This document shows, piece after piece, positions 34,850 to 44,915 of a stretch of DNA of 64,000 nucleotides. Within the stretch, counting starts at the first letter, position 1; each line of letters starts with the position of its first letter. Location of the stretch: contig NZ_JACHNC010000001.1 in NCBI RefSeq assembly GCF_014205215.1, forward strand, positions 1,121,001-1,185,000, given 5' to 3'. This DNA is from Actinoplanes lobatus (GTDB lineage: Bacteria; Actinomycetota; Actinomycetes; Mycobacteriales; Micromonosporaceae). A program made the translations under genes and the position numbers. The notes under the pieces were generated by a model that worked only from the letters and a program-made list of their open reading frames with translations, ran no database searches and was not told where the DNA came from.

Positions 34850-35612
34850 AAGCGGCCACTGTCCGGTCGGCATAGGCGCTGGCGTCGCCGGTCTCCATCG
34901 GGCCGTCCCAGGTGGTGGGCAGCGGCGTGGGCACCTCTGGCGCGACCCGGCGGACGATCTCGTCGAGCACCTTCTCGGCGTCGCCGACCCACAGGTGCTT
35001 GGCGCCCGGCACCGGCACCACCTCGGCCTGCGGGATCGCGGCGAACCGCTCGGCCGCCTCGGCGGGGCGCAGGTAGTCGTCGAACTCGGGGATCAGCGCG
35101 GTCACCGGCTTGCCACCGGCCGCCCAGGCCTCCAGGTGCTCCGGCTTCGAGAAGCGCAGCGGCGGGGAGAGCAGGACCGCGCCGGCGATCGCCGGGTCCA
35201 GCCCGTACATCAGGGTCAGGTCGGTGCCGAAGGACCAGCCGACCAGCCAGATGTTCGGCAGGTCGGCGAACTCCGCGAACTCGATGGCGGCGGCCACGTC
35301 GTAGCGCTCGTCCACCGCCTGCGAGAACGTCCCGCCGCTGGTGCCCCGGACGCTGCTGGTGCCGCGGGTGTTGAAGCGCAGCACGGCGATCCCCGCCAGG
35401 GCGGGCAGCCGCCAGGCGGCCTTGCGGTAGACGTGACTGTCCATCATGCCGCCGTGGGTGGGCAGCGGGTGCAGGCAGACGAGGGTGGCCACCGGCTCGC
35501 GATCGAGCGGCCGGGCCAGCTCACCGACGAGGGTGACACCGTCCGCGGTGTGCAGCTCGATGTCCTCCCGGTGGGCCGGGAGGATCGAGTTGGCACGGAT
35601 GTGGTTGCTCAT
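34830..35612 (-). CDS. Alpha/beta hydrolase
   Basis: The 260-residue product has an alpha/beta hydrolase fold with LVCLHPLPTHGGMMDSHVYR near the oxyanion hole, nucleophile elbow LVGWSFGTDL (Ser in GWSFG), an Asp in ALIPEFDDYL, and a late His in VPGAKHLWVGD. It resembles the small cytosolic hydrolases of the dienelactone hydrolase / YfhR-like type. The ATG at 35612 is chosen because the upstream extension has no family character. It lies 7 bases downstream of the Cys-rich small protein gene, so the two are co-transcribed. Substrate unknown. Confidence 0.83.
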   Translation of the reverse strand: MSNHIRANSILPAHREDIELHTADGVTLVGELARPLDREPVATLVCLHPLPTHGGMMDSHVYRKAAWRLPALAGIAVLRFNTRGTSSVRGTSGGTFSQAVDERYDVAAAIEFAEFADLPNIWLVGWSFGTDLTLMYGLDPAIAGAVLLSPPLRFSKPEHLEAWAAGGKPVTALIPEFDDYLRPAEAAERFAAIPQAEVVPVPGAKHLWVGDAEKVLDEIVRRVAPEVPTPLPTTWDGPMETGDASAYADRTVAAFNGPQG

Positions 35613-35619
35613 ACCGGGA

Positions 35620-35949
35620 TCATCGCCCATGGCGGGGCGCGTTGCGCGATCGCTCCACCCCGGGGGCCCGGCGGTCACGGGCTCGCCAGCAGCCGCTGTG
35701 CCAGTGGCGGCGGTCGGTCAGGTCACCGCGGTCGTCCACCGGCCAGGCCACCACGTGCGCCACGCCGGGCCGGATCTCCTGGACGCACCCCGGGCATCGG
35801 TAGATCTTCACGGCCGCCGCACCGAACACGTTCCGCACCATGTAGTCACCGTCCTGCCACTGCTGGACGCGGTCCTCGGTGATGCCGGGACGGTCGGGCA
35901 GGTCCTCGTCCTTCATGGCGGACCGGGGGCGATTACGGCGGGGGCTCAC
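35620..35949 (-). CDS. Conserved actinobacterial Cys/His-rich small protein
   Basis: The 109-residue product begins (GTG) MSPRRNRPRSAMK and contains YRCPGCVQEIRPGVAHVVAW followed by DRRHWHSGCWRARDRR and SRNAPR. The CPGC and HWHxxCW clusters suggest a zinc-binding fold. Near-identical proteins are widespread in Streptomyces and relatives, sometimes mislabelled ATP/GTP-binding protein, with no known role. The GTG start at 35949 matches the conserved N-terminus. Divergent from the aldehyde dehydrogenase gene. Confidence 0.85.
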   Translation of the reverse strand: MSPRRNRPRSAMKDEDLPDRPGITEDRVQQWQDGDYMVRNVFGAAAVKIYRCPGCVQEIRPGVAHVVAWPVDDRGDLTDRRHWHSGCWRARDRRAPGVERSRNAPRHGR

Positions 35950-36003
35950 AAGCTCAAGCGTACGTAGTGACTCACTGGTAACAATCACCCTAGACTCGCG
36001 GAC

Positions 36004-37497
36004 ATGACGGCTACTCACGTTCCCGGCCTGCCAGTGATCGAGGACGGCTGGCTGATCTCGACCAACCCGGCCACCGGCGAGGAGGCCGGCCGCGTACCGG
36101 TCGCCGACGAGAAGGCGGTGCTCGCGGCGGTCGAGCGCGCCCGCGAGGCGGCCCTCTGGTGGCAGGGCCTCGGCTTCGCCGGCCGCCGGACCCGCATACT
36201 GCGCTGGCGTTCGCTGATCGTGCAGCGGATCGAGGAGCTGGCCGAACTGACGCACCGGGAGTCCGGCAAGCCGGTCACCGACGGGCTGATCGAGGCCACC
36301 GCCGCCGTCGAGCACCTGGACTGGGCGGCCCGCAACGCCAAGCGGGTGCTCGGGCCGCGCCGCGTCCGGACCCGGCTGCTGGTCGCTGAGCACTCCGGCC
36401 ACCTGGAGTACCAGCCGTACGGCGTGGTCGGCGTGATCGGCCCGTGGAACTACCCGATCGTGACCCCGGTCGGCCCGATCAGCGGCGCGCTGGCGGCCGG
36501 CAACGCGATCGTCTTCAAGCCGAGCGAGTACACGCCGGTGGTCGGGCAGTGGCTGGCCGATTCGTTCGCCGAGGTGGTGCCGGAGCACCCGGTGCTCCAG
36601 GTGGTGCACGGGCTCGGCGACGTCGGCGGCGCGCTGTGCCGGTCCGGGGTGGCCAAGATCTCCTTCACCGGCTCGACCGCCACCGCCAAGAAGGTGATGG
36701 CCGCCTGCGCGGAGAACCTGGTTCCGGTGGTGCTCGAGGCCGGCGGCAAGGACGCGCTGATCGTCGACGCCGACGCGGACGTGGAGGCGGCCGCCGAGGC
36801 CGCCGTCTGGGGCGCCATGACCAACGCCGGGCAGACCTGCATCGGCATCGAGCGGGTCTACGCCGTCGAGCCGGTCTACGACCGGTTCGTGGACGCCGTC
36901 GTGGCGAAGGCCGGCAAGCTGCGCACCGGCGAGGAGATCGGCCCGATCACCATGCCGAAGCAGCTCGACATCATCCGCGACCACATCGAGGACGCGCTGG
37001 CCAAGGGCGGCCGGGCGGTGCTCGGCGGCGCGGAGGCGGTGCAGGCCCCGTACGTCTCCCCCACCGTGCTGGTGGACGTGCCCGAGGACTCGTCGGAGAT
37101 CCGTGAGGAGACGTTCGGCCCGACCCTCACCATCACGAAGGTGCGGGACGCCGACGAGGCCGTCACGAAGGCCAACGACACCCCGTACGGGCTGGGCGGC
37201 GCCGTCTTCGGGAAGAAGAACGCGATCCGGATCGCCCGCCGGCTGCGATCCGGCATGGTCGCCGTGAACGGGACGCTCACCTTCGTCGGCATGGGCAACC
37301 TGCCGTTCGGTGGCGTCGGCGAGTCCGGCTTCGGGCGCATCCACGGCGACGACGGGCTGCGCGAGTTCGCCCGGGCCAAGGCGATCACCGTACGGCGGGG
37401 CCCGTCCCTGCTCCCGGCGATGACCTTCGAGCGCACCCCGGCCCAGGTGAAGCAGATCGTGAAGGCCCTGCGCCTGCTCTATGGACGGAAGCCTTAG
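36004..37497 (+). CDS. NAD(P)-dependent aldehyde dehydrogenase
   Basis: The 497-residue product has the full ALDH set: cofactor motif GVIGPWNYPIVTPVG near 143-157, KPSEYTP, FTGSTATAKKV, the general-base Glu in VLEAGGKDALI (unusual Ala where most have Leu or Met) and catalytic Cys in NAGQTCIGIERVY near 276-288. ETFGPTLTI and the C-terminal GVGESGFGRIHG follow. It resembles succinate-semialdehyde or coniferyl-type dehydrogenases; the substrate is uncertain. Its end overlaps the start of the ABC ATPase gene by 17 bases, so the genes may be in one operon. Confidence 0.92.
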   Translation: MTATHVPGLPVIEDGWLISTNPATGEEAGRVPVADEKAVLAAVERAREAALWWQGLGFAGRRTRILRWRSLIVQRIEELAELTHRESGKPVTDGLIEATAAVEHLDWAARNAKRVLGPRRVRTRLLVAEHSGHLEYQPYGVVGVIGPWNYPIVTPVGPISGALAAGNAIVFKPSEYTPVVGQWLADSFAEVVPEHPVLQVVHGLGDVGGALCRSGVAKISFTGSTATAKKVMAACAENLVPVVLEAGGKDALIVDADADVEAAAEAAVWGAMTNAGQTCIGIERVYAVEPVYDRFVDAVVAKAGKLRTGEEIGPITMPKQLDIIRDHIEDALAKGGRAVLGGAEAVQAPYVSPTVLVDVPEDSSEIREETFGPTLTITKVRDADEAVTKANDTPYGLGGAVFGKKNAIRIARRLRSGMVAVNGTLTFVGMGNLPFGGVGESGFGRIHGDDGLREFARAKAITVRRGPSLLPAMTFERTPAQVKQIVKALRLLYGRKP

Positions 37498-38140
37498 CCT
37501 CGAAGGGGTGGCCGATCATCCCGCAGTCGAAGTCCAGGATCTGAATGTCACCTACGGCTCGACCCCGGTGCTGGTCGACGTGGGGCTCACCGTCCCGGCC
37601 GGCGCCGGTGTCTGCGTCACCGGCGAGAACGGCATCGGCAAGTCCACGCTGCTGCGCTGTGTGAGCAGCCTCCAGCGCCCGGACTCGGGCGTGATCCGGG
37701 TGTTCGGCGGCGAGCCGGGCGACCGTCCCGACTTCTGGCGGGCGGTGGCCACCACGGTCGAGCCGCCCACCTGGTACCCCGGCCTGACCGTCCACGAGCA
37801 CGCCGAACTGGTCTGCCGGGCGCACGGGCAGGATCCGGCCGAGGCGGGCATCGACGAGGCGCTGGAGCGGCTCGGGCTGGGCGGGCACGCCGACGCCATC
37901 CCGCCGTCGCTCTCCTCCGGCCAGAAGCAGCGGCTCACCCTGGCGCTGGTCCTGCTGCGCCCGAGCGCGCTGCTCATCCTGGACGAGCCGGAGCAGCGCC
38001 TGGACCCGGACGGCCGGGCCATGGTCGCCGGCATGCTCGCCGACTACCTGGCGGGCGGCGGTTCGCTGCTGCTGGCCAGCCACGACGACAAGTTCGCGGT
38101 CGCCTCGGGCGCCGAGATCGTCTCGATGGACATGCTGTGA
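37481..38140 (+). CDS. ABC transporter ATP-binding protein
   Basis: The 219-residue ATPase has Walker A GENGIGKST, a degenerate signature LSSGQKQRL, Walker B LLILDEPEQ and switch His in LASHDDKFA. The ATG at 37481 overlaps the aldehyde dehydrogenase gene; a GTG at 37508 directly after GAAGGGG is an alternative start. It is coupled to the next gene, a membrane protein, by a GTGA overlap, so the pair forms an exporter. Cargo unknown. Confidence 0.88.
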   Translation: MDGSLSLEGVADHPAVEVQDLNVTYGSTPVLVDVGLTVPAGAGVCVTGENGIGKSTLLRCVSSLQRPDSGVIRVFGGEPGDRPDFWRAVATTVEPPTWYPGLTVHEHAELVCRAHGQDPAEAGIDEALERLGLGGHADAIPPSLSSGQKQRLTLALVLLRPSALLILDEPEQRLDPDGRAMVAGMLADYLAGGGSLLLASHDDKFAVASGAEIVSMDML

Positions 38141-39624
38141 CCGTCGTCGAGCTGCGGCCGGTGCGCCGCTGGATCCGCCGCACACAGTCCGCGCACCGGG
38201 ATCGCGGGGAGACCGCCACCACGGCGTACGTCGTCGTCTTCTCGATCCTGGTGCTGGCCGCCATGGCCCAGGAGACGCTGGCCGCGGTCTTCAGCCCGCT
38301 GGTCCCGGACCTCACCGGCTCCGGGGCGCTGGCCTGGGCCGCCGTGTGCGCCGGCCTGCTCTTCGCCACGCTGCGCCGGCTGGGCCCGGTCACGGTCAGC
38401 CGCCCGGCCGCGTACTTCCTGCTCACCGCGCCGGTGAGCCGCCGCCGCCTGCTCTCGCCCGCACTGGCCGTCGCGACCGTCGGCGCGGCCCTGGCGGGCG
38501 CCGCCGCGGCGCTCGGCATCCTCGGGAACGCCGCGTCCACCGGCTCGATCGTCCTGGTGGCGACCGGCGCCGTCCTGGGCGTGCTGCTCGCGGTGGCCGC
38601 CGCGGCCGCGCAGGCGCGGCTGCGGGCGTCCCGGATCGCCGACACGGTCGCGCGGGTGGCGATCGCCGCCGGGCTGGCCACGCTGGTCGCCGAGGAGGCC
38701 GGGTGGACGCCGGCCGCTCCGGGCGGGTGGCCGCCGGCCGTCGTCGTGGTCCCGCTCACCGGGCTGCTCGCGGTGGTCGCCGCCGCCGGCTTCCTTCTGG
38801 CCGTACGGGACCTCGCGCGCACCCCGAACGACCAGATCCTGGACTCGGCCAAGACGGCGGGCACCCTGGCCGACTCGGTGTACGGCGTGGAGCCGTCCTT
38901 CCTGGCCGACATGCTGGAGCGCCGCTACTGGGCACACCGCCGCCTGCGGTCCACCCCGCTGCCCCGCCGGCTGCCGCCGCTGACCGCCCAGGACCTGCTG
39001 CTGGCCCGGCGCCGGATCCCGCGACTGCTCTGGGCGGTGGCCGCCACCACGCTGCCGCTGCTGCTGTCCGGCGCCCCGCCGTGGCTGCTGGCCGGCACGC
39101 TGGTGATCGGCACGGTGCTCGCCGCCCGGACCACCACGTCCGCGGTGAAGACCGACGCCACCAACCCGGTCCTGCTGCGCCTGCTGGGCCTGACCTCACG
39201 CCGGGCGATGTGGCAGCGGCTGTGGGTGCCGGCCGCGCTGGGCACGGTCTGGGCCACCGTGGCGCTGGGGCTGCTCCAGCTGACCGGCGCGCTCCCGCCC
39301 GGCCAGTGGTGGCCGCTGGGCCTGGCGCTGGGCCCGATCGGCGCGGTGGCCGCTCTGCGGGCGGCCCGGGCCGGTCTGGTCCGCAACGACCTGCTGCCGG
39401 TGGACACGCCGATGGGCTCGCTCCCGACCGGCCCGATCCTGAACGCCTTCGCCGGTCTGGACCTGCTGCTCCTGGCCCTGCCCACGGTGGTCGCCCTGGC
39501 GACGGCCGCCCCGGCGACCCTGAGCCTGCTGATCTTCCAGGTGGGCCTCGGATACCTGGGCGTGTATGCCTACCTGACGTTCACCACCTCACCCGACCGG
39601 GTCGAGCTGGCGGCCCGGTCTTAG
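38137..39624 (+). CDS. ABC transporter membrane protein (DUF6297-like)
   Basis: The 495-residue product has about 10-12 hydrophobic helices in two blocks with a central charged region (about 225-275: [20 protein letters not shown]). It resembles the large single-gene permeases tagged DUF6297 in actinobacteria. The GTG start overlaps the stop of the ATPase gene, its obvious partner. The stop overlaps that of convergent nucS in TTAG. Probably an ABC-2-like exporter; substrate unknown. Confidence 0.75.
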   Translation: MTVVELRPVRRWIRRTQSAHRDRGETATTAYVVVFSILVLAAMAQETLAAVFSPLVPDLTGSGALAWAAVCAGLLFATLRRLGPVTVSRPAAYFLLTAPVSRRRLLSPALAVATVGAALAGAAAALGILGNAASTGSIVLVATGAVLGVLLAVAAAAAQARLRASRIADTVARVAIAAGLATLVAEEAGWTPAAPGGWPPAVVVVPLTGLLAVVAAAGFLLAVRDLARTPNDQILDSAKTAGTLADSVYGVEPSFLADMLERRYWAHRRLRSTPLPRRLPPLTAQDLLLARRRIPRLLWAVAATTLPLLLSGAPPWLLAGTLVIGTVLAARTTTSAVKTDATNPVLLRLLGLTSRRAMWQRLWVPAALGTVWATVALGLLQLTGALPPGQWWPLGLALGPIGAVAALRAARAGLVRNDLLPVDTPMGSLPTGPILNAFAGLDLLLLALPTVVALATAAPATLSLLIFQVGLGYLGVYAYLTFTTSPDRVELAARS

Positions 39625-40280
39625 AAGAGGGTGAGTTCGTCGCGCTTCATGCCGCGCAGGGCGTCGTAGTCGACGACGACGCAGCGGATGCCCCGGTCGG
39701 TGGCCAGCACCCGGGCCTGTGGCTTGATCTCCTGGGCCGCGAAGACGCCCTTGACCGGGGCGAGCAGCGGATCCCGGTTCATCAGTTCGAGGTAGCGGGT
39801 GAGCTGCTCCACCCCGTCGATCTCCCCGCGCCGCTTGACCTCGACCGCCACCGATCCGCCCTCGGCGTCCTTGCAGAGCAGGTCGACCGGCCCGATGGCG
39901 GTCATGAACTCCCGGCGGACCAGGGTGAAGCCCTCGCCGAACGTCTCCGGGTGCTTGGCCAGCAGCTCCTGGAGGTGCGCCTCGACGCCGTCCTTCTGGA
40001 GGCCGGGGTCGACGCCCAGCTCGTACGAATAATCCTGGAAGACCTCCTCCAGGGTGATCCGCAGCTCTTCGCCGGCCTTGTTCACCACCTTCCAGACGCC
40101 CGGCGCCTCCTGCAGCTTGCAGGGCGGGCTCATCCAGTTGAGCGGCTTGTAGGCACGGTCGTCGGCATGGATCGACACCGACCCGTCGGCCTTGACCATC
40201 AGCAGCCGCACCGCCGGGGGCAGGTGGGCGGAGAGACGGCCGACATAGTCCACGGAGCACTTCGCGATGACCAGACGCAC
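39621..40280 (-). CDS. nucS: Mismatch-specific endonuclease NucS (EndoMS)
   Basis: The 219-residue product matches NucS, the enzyme that replaces MutS/MutL mismatch repair in actinobacteria. The N-terminal DNA-binding domain starts [16 protein letters not shown]; the C-terminal RecB-like nuclease domain carries GPVDLLCKD and [17 protein letters not shown] with the Asp and Glu-x-Lys catalytic residues. The C-terminus RDELTLF resembles the sliding-clamp binding motif at the end of NucS proteins. Length is normal. Divergent from the DUF4126 gene. Confidence 0.95.
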   Translation of the reverse strand: MRLVIAKCSVDYVGRLSAHLPPAVRLLMVKADGSVSIHADDRAYKPLNWMSPPCKLQEAPGVWKVVNKAGEELRITLEEVFQDYSYELGVDPGLQKDGVEAHLQELLAKHPETFGEGFTLVRREFMTAIGPVDLLCKDAEGGSVAVEVKRRGEIDGVEQLTRYLELMNRDPLLAPVKGVFAAQEIKPQARVLATDRGIRCVVVDYDALRGMKRDELTLF

Positions 40281-40350
40281 CCAGCGACGGTACCTGAGGC
40301 GTACCGGCGCCGGGCGAGCGGCACGAGCACGGCGATGCCATGCTGAGATC

Positions 40351-40971
40351 GTGCTCGAAGCATTGACCGGTACCGGTCTGGCCGCATCGGCCGGCCTGAA
40401 CGCCTACATCCCCCTGCTCACCATGGGCCTGCTGGCCCGTTACACAGATGCCATCGAGCTGCCGTCCAGTTGGGCCTGGGTGTCGAACGGCTGGACCCTG
40501 ACGATTCTGGCGGTTCTGCTCGCCATCGAGGTGGTCGCGGACAAGGTGCCGATGGTCGATCACGTCAACGACGTGGTGCAGACGTTCGTCCGGCCGACCG
40601 CCGGTGGTCTGGCGTTCGGGGCCGGCTCCTCCTCGGAGACGGTGACCGTCGCCGACCCGGGCGCGTTCTTCGGGTCACACCAGTGGGTGCCCATCGCGGC
40701 GGGTGTGGCGATCGCGCTCTGTGTCCACGGTGTGAAATCGGCGTCCCGGCCTGTGGTCAATGCGACCACCGGCGGGCTCGGCGCCCCGGTCGCCAGCACG
40801 GCCGAGGACATCGGCAGCGTCATCATGTCGGTGCTGGCCATCGTGCTGCCGGTGCTCGTGCTGGGTGTTCTCGGGGTGCTGGTGTGGGCGGCGGTCTGGG
40901 TGGTGCGCCGGCGTCGCCGCCGCAAGCGTGAGCGGATCGGGAGTGTCGAGACCCGTCACCTGTTTGGTTGA
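40351..40971 (+). CDS. DUF4126 membrane protein
   Basis: The 206-residue product has about four to five hydrophobic helices with conserved-looking [15 protein letters not shown] near the N-terminus and [21 protein letters not shown] in the middle, the hallmark of DUF4126. The C-terminus is very basic ([12 protein letters not shown]). The GTG start at 40351 removes an Arg-rich upstream stretch. Its TGA overlaps a TTG that may start the next gene. Function unknown; placed at the head of a possible operon with an FtsK-like ATPase. Confidence 0.82.
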   Translation: MLEALTGTGLAASAGLNAYIPLLTMGLLARYTDAIELPSSWAWVSNGWTLTILAVLLAIEVVADKVPMVDHVNDVVQTFVRPTAGGLAFGAGSSSETVTVADPGAFFGSHQWVPIAAGVAIALCVHGVKSASRPVVNATTGGLGAPVASTAEDIGSVIMSVLAIVLPVLVLGVLGVLVWAAVWVVRRRRRRKRERIGSVETRHLFG

Positions 40972-42311
40972 CTTCTCGGGTGCCCGCGATCGCCGTACCC
41001 GCCTTCGCCCTCGCCTGGTGGTTCGCCTGTTACCTGATCGGCCGTGATCCGGACCGGGCCAGCCTGCGCTGGCAGGCGACGGCCCTCGTGTCCTACGCCC
41101 TCGGGGTGGCCGCCTGGACGCTGGCCCCCGGCTCCGACGCCGCCGAGGTGCTGCTCTGCATCCCGGCGCTGTGCTGGGCCGGCGCGGTGGTGTCGCTGCT
41201 GCCGCTCACCCCGGCCGAGCGCCGCCCGGTGGACCGCGGCGCGCTGGCCCTCGGCGCCGCGTTCCTCCTGATGATCATCTTCCTGCCGCAGGCGGGCCGC
41301 CTCGTGGTGCTGGCCCCGCTCATCGGTGGGCTGACACTGCTGTGGCGGTTGCGCGCCCAGGTGGTGCCGCGGATGATCCCGGTCGCGCTGACCGTGATGG
41401 CGGTGCTCTGCACGGGCGCGCTGGGCCTGCTGCTGTTCACCGCCGGGGGCGCCCGTGCCGCGATCGCCGCCCTGGGCCTGGACCTGCTGGTGGTCGGCTA
41501 CCTGGTGGCGGTGTCGCACGCGGCCGAGGCCGGTGAGCGGTTGCGGCCCGATCTGCGCCGTGCGATGGCCGCCGGGCTGGCCGTGCTGGTGCTGGCCGGG
41601 ATCCCCGCGGCGGCCACCATGTTCCTGGTCCCGGAGCACGACGGGGTGGCCGCGCTCCAGTTCCTGGTGCTGGCGGCCGGGGCCACCCTGGCCGGGCTGG
41701 GCGCCCAGGTGCGCCGGCTGCTGGACCGGCTGGCGCTGGTCGGCGAGGACCGGCTGCGCTCGGACCGGGCGGCCCTGTTCCTGAACGCGGACGCGCTGCT
41801 GCGCCGCCGCGAGCGCCGGCGGCTGCACACCGTCGGCGAGACCGAGTTCCTGCGGATGACCCGGCGGGCGCTCACCGACTTCGGCGACCTGAACCGGCTG
41901 GCCCGCAGCCCGCTGACCGATCTGCCGTCGGTGGAGCGGCGGCTGGCCGGGAAAGAGGACCAGCCCCGGGCGCGGGCCCGGGAGCTGCGGGCGGTGCTGC
42001 GGGAGTGCGTCTCGGCGCTGCGCCCGCCCGGCCCGTTCGGCACGACCGACGACTGGCGGTACTACAACGTGCTCCAGTTCTGCTGCGTGCTGGGGCTGAA
42101 CCCGTACGCCCGGCGCCCGAAGACCGAGGGGATGAGCCGGGAGGCGCGGCTGGCCGTGGACTGGTTCCGGCGGTATGTGCCGGAGGCGGTCACCAAACAG
42201 TGGGTCCGGGAGGCCGCGATGATCGTGGCCGAACGGCTGTGGTCCGAGGTCGCCACCAGGCAGCCGGAGCTGCCCGCCACGCCGGGCGAGATCACGACAC
42301 GCAACCGGTAA
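40968..42311 (+). CDS. Membrane protein of unknown function with cytosolic C-terminal domain
   Basis: The 447-residue product has about seven hydrophobic helices in residues 8-235, then a cytosolic helical domain of about 210 residues ending in DWRYYNVLQFCCVLGLNPYA and AVTKQWVREAAMIVAERLW. No family is recognised. The start is uncertain: a TTG at 40968 overlaps the previous stop, and a GTG at 40980 is an alternative; neither has a strong ribosome binding site. Position 57 bases ahead of an FtsK-like ATPase gene suggests that it works with it, perhaps as a membrane anchor. Confidence 0.7.
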   Translation: MTSRVPAIAVPAFALAWWFACYLIGRDPDRASLRWQATALVSYALGVAAWTLAPGSDAAEVLLCIPALCWAGAVVSLLPLTPAERRPVDRGALALGAAFLLMIIFLPQAGRLVVLAPLIGGLTLLWRLRAQVVPRMIPVALTVMAVLCTGALGLLLFTAGGARAAIAALGLDLLVVGYLVAVSHAAEAGERLRPDLRRAMAAGLAVLVLAGIPAAATMFLVPEHDGVAALQFLVLAAGATLAGLGAQVRRLLDRLALVGEDRLRSDRAALFLNADALLRRRERRRLHTVGETEFLRMTRRALTDFGDLNRLARSPLTDLPSVERRLAGKEDQPRARARELRAVLRECVSALRPPGPFGTTDDWRYYNVLQFCCVLGLNPYARRPKTEGMSREARLAVDWFRRYVPEAVTKQWVREAAMIVAERLWSEVATRQPELPATPGEITTRNR

Positions 42312-42368
42312 GCGGATAAAAGCCGTAAAGATGGCTAAAATCGCCCACCATGGACGCCGGGGTAACGC

Positions 42369-44915
42369 GTGGGTAGCCACCGCAACGCGCTGGTCGCCGC
42401 GATCCGGCAGGAGCTCGCCGAGGCGCGGGGCACCGCCCGTGCCGTCCTGGCTGCCGCCGAGTCGGCCCGGGGCGAGGCGGAGCAGCGGCGACGGCTGGTC
42501 CGGGAGGCGTACGCCACCTGCCTGAGCCGTCTCGCCGAGGCCCGGGAGGCGACCCGCGCCGACATCGAGGACCGCTACCGCGGCGAGGCCACCCGCCTCG
42601 CCGGGCACCTGCGCGGGCTGGCCACGGTCAGCGCCACCGGGGCCGCCGGGGCGCCCTGGAAGCTGTGGGCGCCCAGCGAGCCCACGCCCGGCCGGTCACC
42701 CGGCCTGCTGCGGATCGGCACCATCAGCTTCGACGGGGCGGCCCCGCTGCCCGGCCTCGTCCCGCTGCTCGACGTGGCGCACCTGCACCTGAGCGGGCCG
42801 CCCGCGATCCTGGACGAGGTGATCAGCGGGCTGCTGCTGCGGGCCCTGGGCAGCACCCGGCCCGGCGAGGTCGAGCTGACCGTCTACGACCCGGAGCGCC
42901 TGGGCGGCACGCTGGGCGCGTTCGCGCCGCTCGGGCCACGGATCGTCGGGCCGGGCGGGCTGACGGCGCTGCTCGACGAGATGGTCGAGCACATCTGCTC
43001 GGCGGCCGTACGGGAGTCCTGGCGCCTCGTGGTGCTGCTCGCCGACCGGGCCACCACCGACGAGATGACCCGGGCACAACGGGCCCAACTCGACCGCATC
43101 GTGCGTACCGGGGTGGGCCGTGGGGTGCACCTGGTGGTCCGCGGGCTGGAGCTGGAGGACCATTCGGCGGTCGAACGGATCGTCGTGGTCCGGGACCGGG
43201 TCGCCACCTGCGCCTCGCTGGGCCGGCTGGAGATTCAGCTGGACCCGCCGCCACCCGCCGAGCGGATCGCCGCGTTCTGCCGGGAGACCGCCGGGCGGCT
43301 GTGCGAAGGCCCGCCCCCGGCCCGGCTCGCCGACCTGGAACCGGCCCGCACCTGGGCCGAGTCCTCCCGGTACGGCCTGATCGCCCCGATCGGCGACAGC
43401 ACCGACAGCTGCCTGGTCGAGGTGCCGCTCGGTGAGGACACGCCGCATGCCCTGATCGGCGGCCCGGCCGAGTCCGGCAAGACCAACCTGATCCACACCT
43501 GGCTGGGCTCGCTCGCCACCCGGTACGGCCCCGAGGAACTGGCCCTCTACCTGCTCGACTTCACCGAAGGCGAGTCCTTCGCCCGGTACGTTCCCGGCCC
43601 CCGCGACCCGAGCTGGCTCCCGCAGGTCCGGCTCACCGGGGTGAACGTGTCCGGCGACCGCGAGTTCGGCCTGGCCATGCTCCGCCACCTCGGCGAGGAG
43701 CTGCGCACCCGGGCCCAGGCCGCCAAACGTCACGACACCGACCGGCTGTCCGGGCTGCGCGGCGCCGACCCGGGCGGGCACTGGCCCCGGATCGTCGCGG
43801 TGATCGACGAGTTCCCGGCACTGCTCGGCGGCCGCGACGGGCTCGCCGACGAGGCCGCCGAACTGCTCGAGGACCTGGCCCGGCGCGGCCGCCCGCAGGG
43901 CATCCACCTGATCCTGGCCTGCCAGGAGGTGTCCGGCATCCAGGTGCTGTGGGGCCGTCCCGGGCTGATCGCCCAGTTCACCCTGCGGATCGCCCTGCCC
44001 AAGGCACGGCGGGTCCTGGCCGACGACAACCTGGCCGCATCGGTCATCCCCCGCCACCACGCCGTCGTGAACCCCGAATCCGGCCTGGCCGGGGCGAACC
44101 GGGTGGTGCGGCTGCCGGACGCCGGGGACCGGACCGCCTGGCGGGCCGTCCAGCGCCGGCTGTGGCGGTCCCGGCCCTCCGGCTGCGAGGAGCCGCGGCT
44201 CTTCGACGGGAACGCGGTGCCGCGGCTGCCGTCGGCGTACCGGCCGTCCGGGCGGGTGCCGTCCGCCGACGCCCCGGTCGGATCCTCACCGGGCGCGGTG
44301 CTCGGCGAGCGGATCGACGTGGCGGCCCATCCGGCCCGGCTGCGGCTGGGCCGGATGCCCGGCCGCAACCTGGCGGTCCTCGGCACCCGTACGGACGAGG
44401 CGTGTGACGTGCTGGCGGCGGCCGCGCTGTCGCTGGCCGCCCAGGGGCCGGCCCACTTCAGCATCGTCTGCCTGGAACCGGCCGCCGAGCGGGCCGCGGC
44501 CCGGCTGGTCGCCGAACTGCCGGCCGCCGACTGGTACGACTCCTCGGACGTCCACTTCGGCCCACCCGCCTCCGACGTGCCCCGCTACGTGATCGGCTAC
44601 GGGCTCGACGCGGCCGGGCCACCGCACCGGCCGGCCCTGCGCACACTGCTCACCGACGGCCCGGAACAGCGGATCCACGTGCTCGGCTGGTGGCGGGGCG
44701 TCAACCGGCTCCGGGACGACCTGGGCGGCCGGTTCGACCCGATCGGCGCGTGGGTGGCACTCGACGTCCACGGCTCCGAACTGGCGCCGCTCCACCCGCA
44801 GCCGGGCGGGCCGCTCTGGTACCCGCGTCCCCGCCGGGCCCTCTTCTTCGACCGCTCGGTGCACCGCACGCCCGAGGTGATCATCCCGTACGAGGTGAAC
44901 AGTGACCACACGTGA
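42369..44915 (+). CDS. FtsK/SpoIIIE-like ATPase with three modules
   Basis: The 848-residue product opens with a coiled coil (1-80), then three FtsK-like modules. The first (about 110-310) and third (about 650-840) have lost clear P-loops; the middle (about 345-590) has Walker A GGPAESGKT (364-372) and Walker B IVAVIDEF (475-482). One active and two degenerate modules recall EccC/EssC of type VII secretion, but there is no membrane anchor or WxG-type partner. The GTG start follows GGGG. It overlaps the next gene by 14 bases. It probably moves protein or DNA, but the role is unknown. Confidence 0.82.
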   Translation: MGSHRNALVAAIRQELAEARGTARAVLAAAESARGEAEQRRRLVREAYATCLSRLAEAREATRADIEDRYRGEATRLAGHLRGLATVSATGAAGAPWKLWAPSEPTPGRSPGLLRIGTISFDGAAPLPGLVPLLDVAHLHLSGPPAILDEVISGLLLRALGSTRPGEVELTVYDPERLGGTLGAFAPLGPRIVGPGGLTALLDEMVEHICSAAVRESWRLVVLLADRATTDEMTRAQRAQLDRIVRTGVGRGVHLVVRGLELEDHSAVERIVVVRDRVATCASLGRLEIQLDPPPPAERIAAFCRETAGRLCEGPPPARLADLEPARTWAESSRYGLIAPIGDSTDSCLVEVPLGEDTPHALIGGPAESGKTNLIHTWLGSLATRYGPEELALYLLDFTEGESFARYVPGPRDPSWLPQVRLTGVNVSGDREFGLAMLRHLGEELRTRAQAAKRHDTDRLSGLRGADPGGHWPRIVAVIDEFPALLGGRDGLADEAAELLEDLARRGRPQGIHLILACQEVSGIQVLWGRPGLIAQFTLRIALPKARRVLADDNLAASVIPRHHAVVNPESGLAGANRVVRLPDAGDRTAWRAVQRRLWRSRPSGCEEPRLFDGNAVPRLPSAYRPSGRVPSADAPVGSSPGAVLGERIDVAAHPARLRLGRMPGRNLAVLGTRTDEACDVLAAAALSLAAQGPAHFSIVCLEPAAERAAARLVAELPAADWYDSSDVHFGPPASDVPRYVIGYGLDAAGPPHRPALRTLLTDGPEQRIHVLGWWRGVNRLRDDLGGRFDPIGAWVALDVHGSELAPLHPQPGGPLWYPRPRRALFFDRSVHRTPEVIIPYEVNSDHT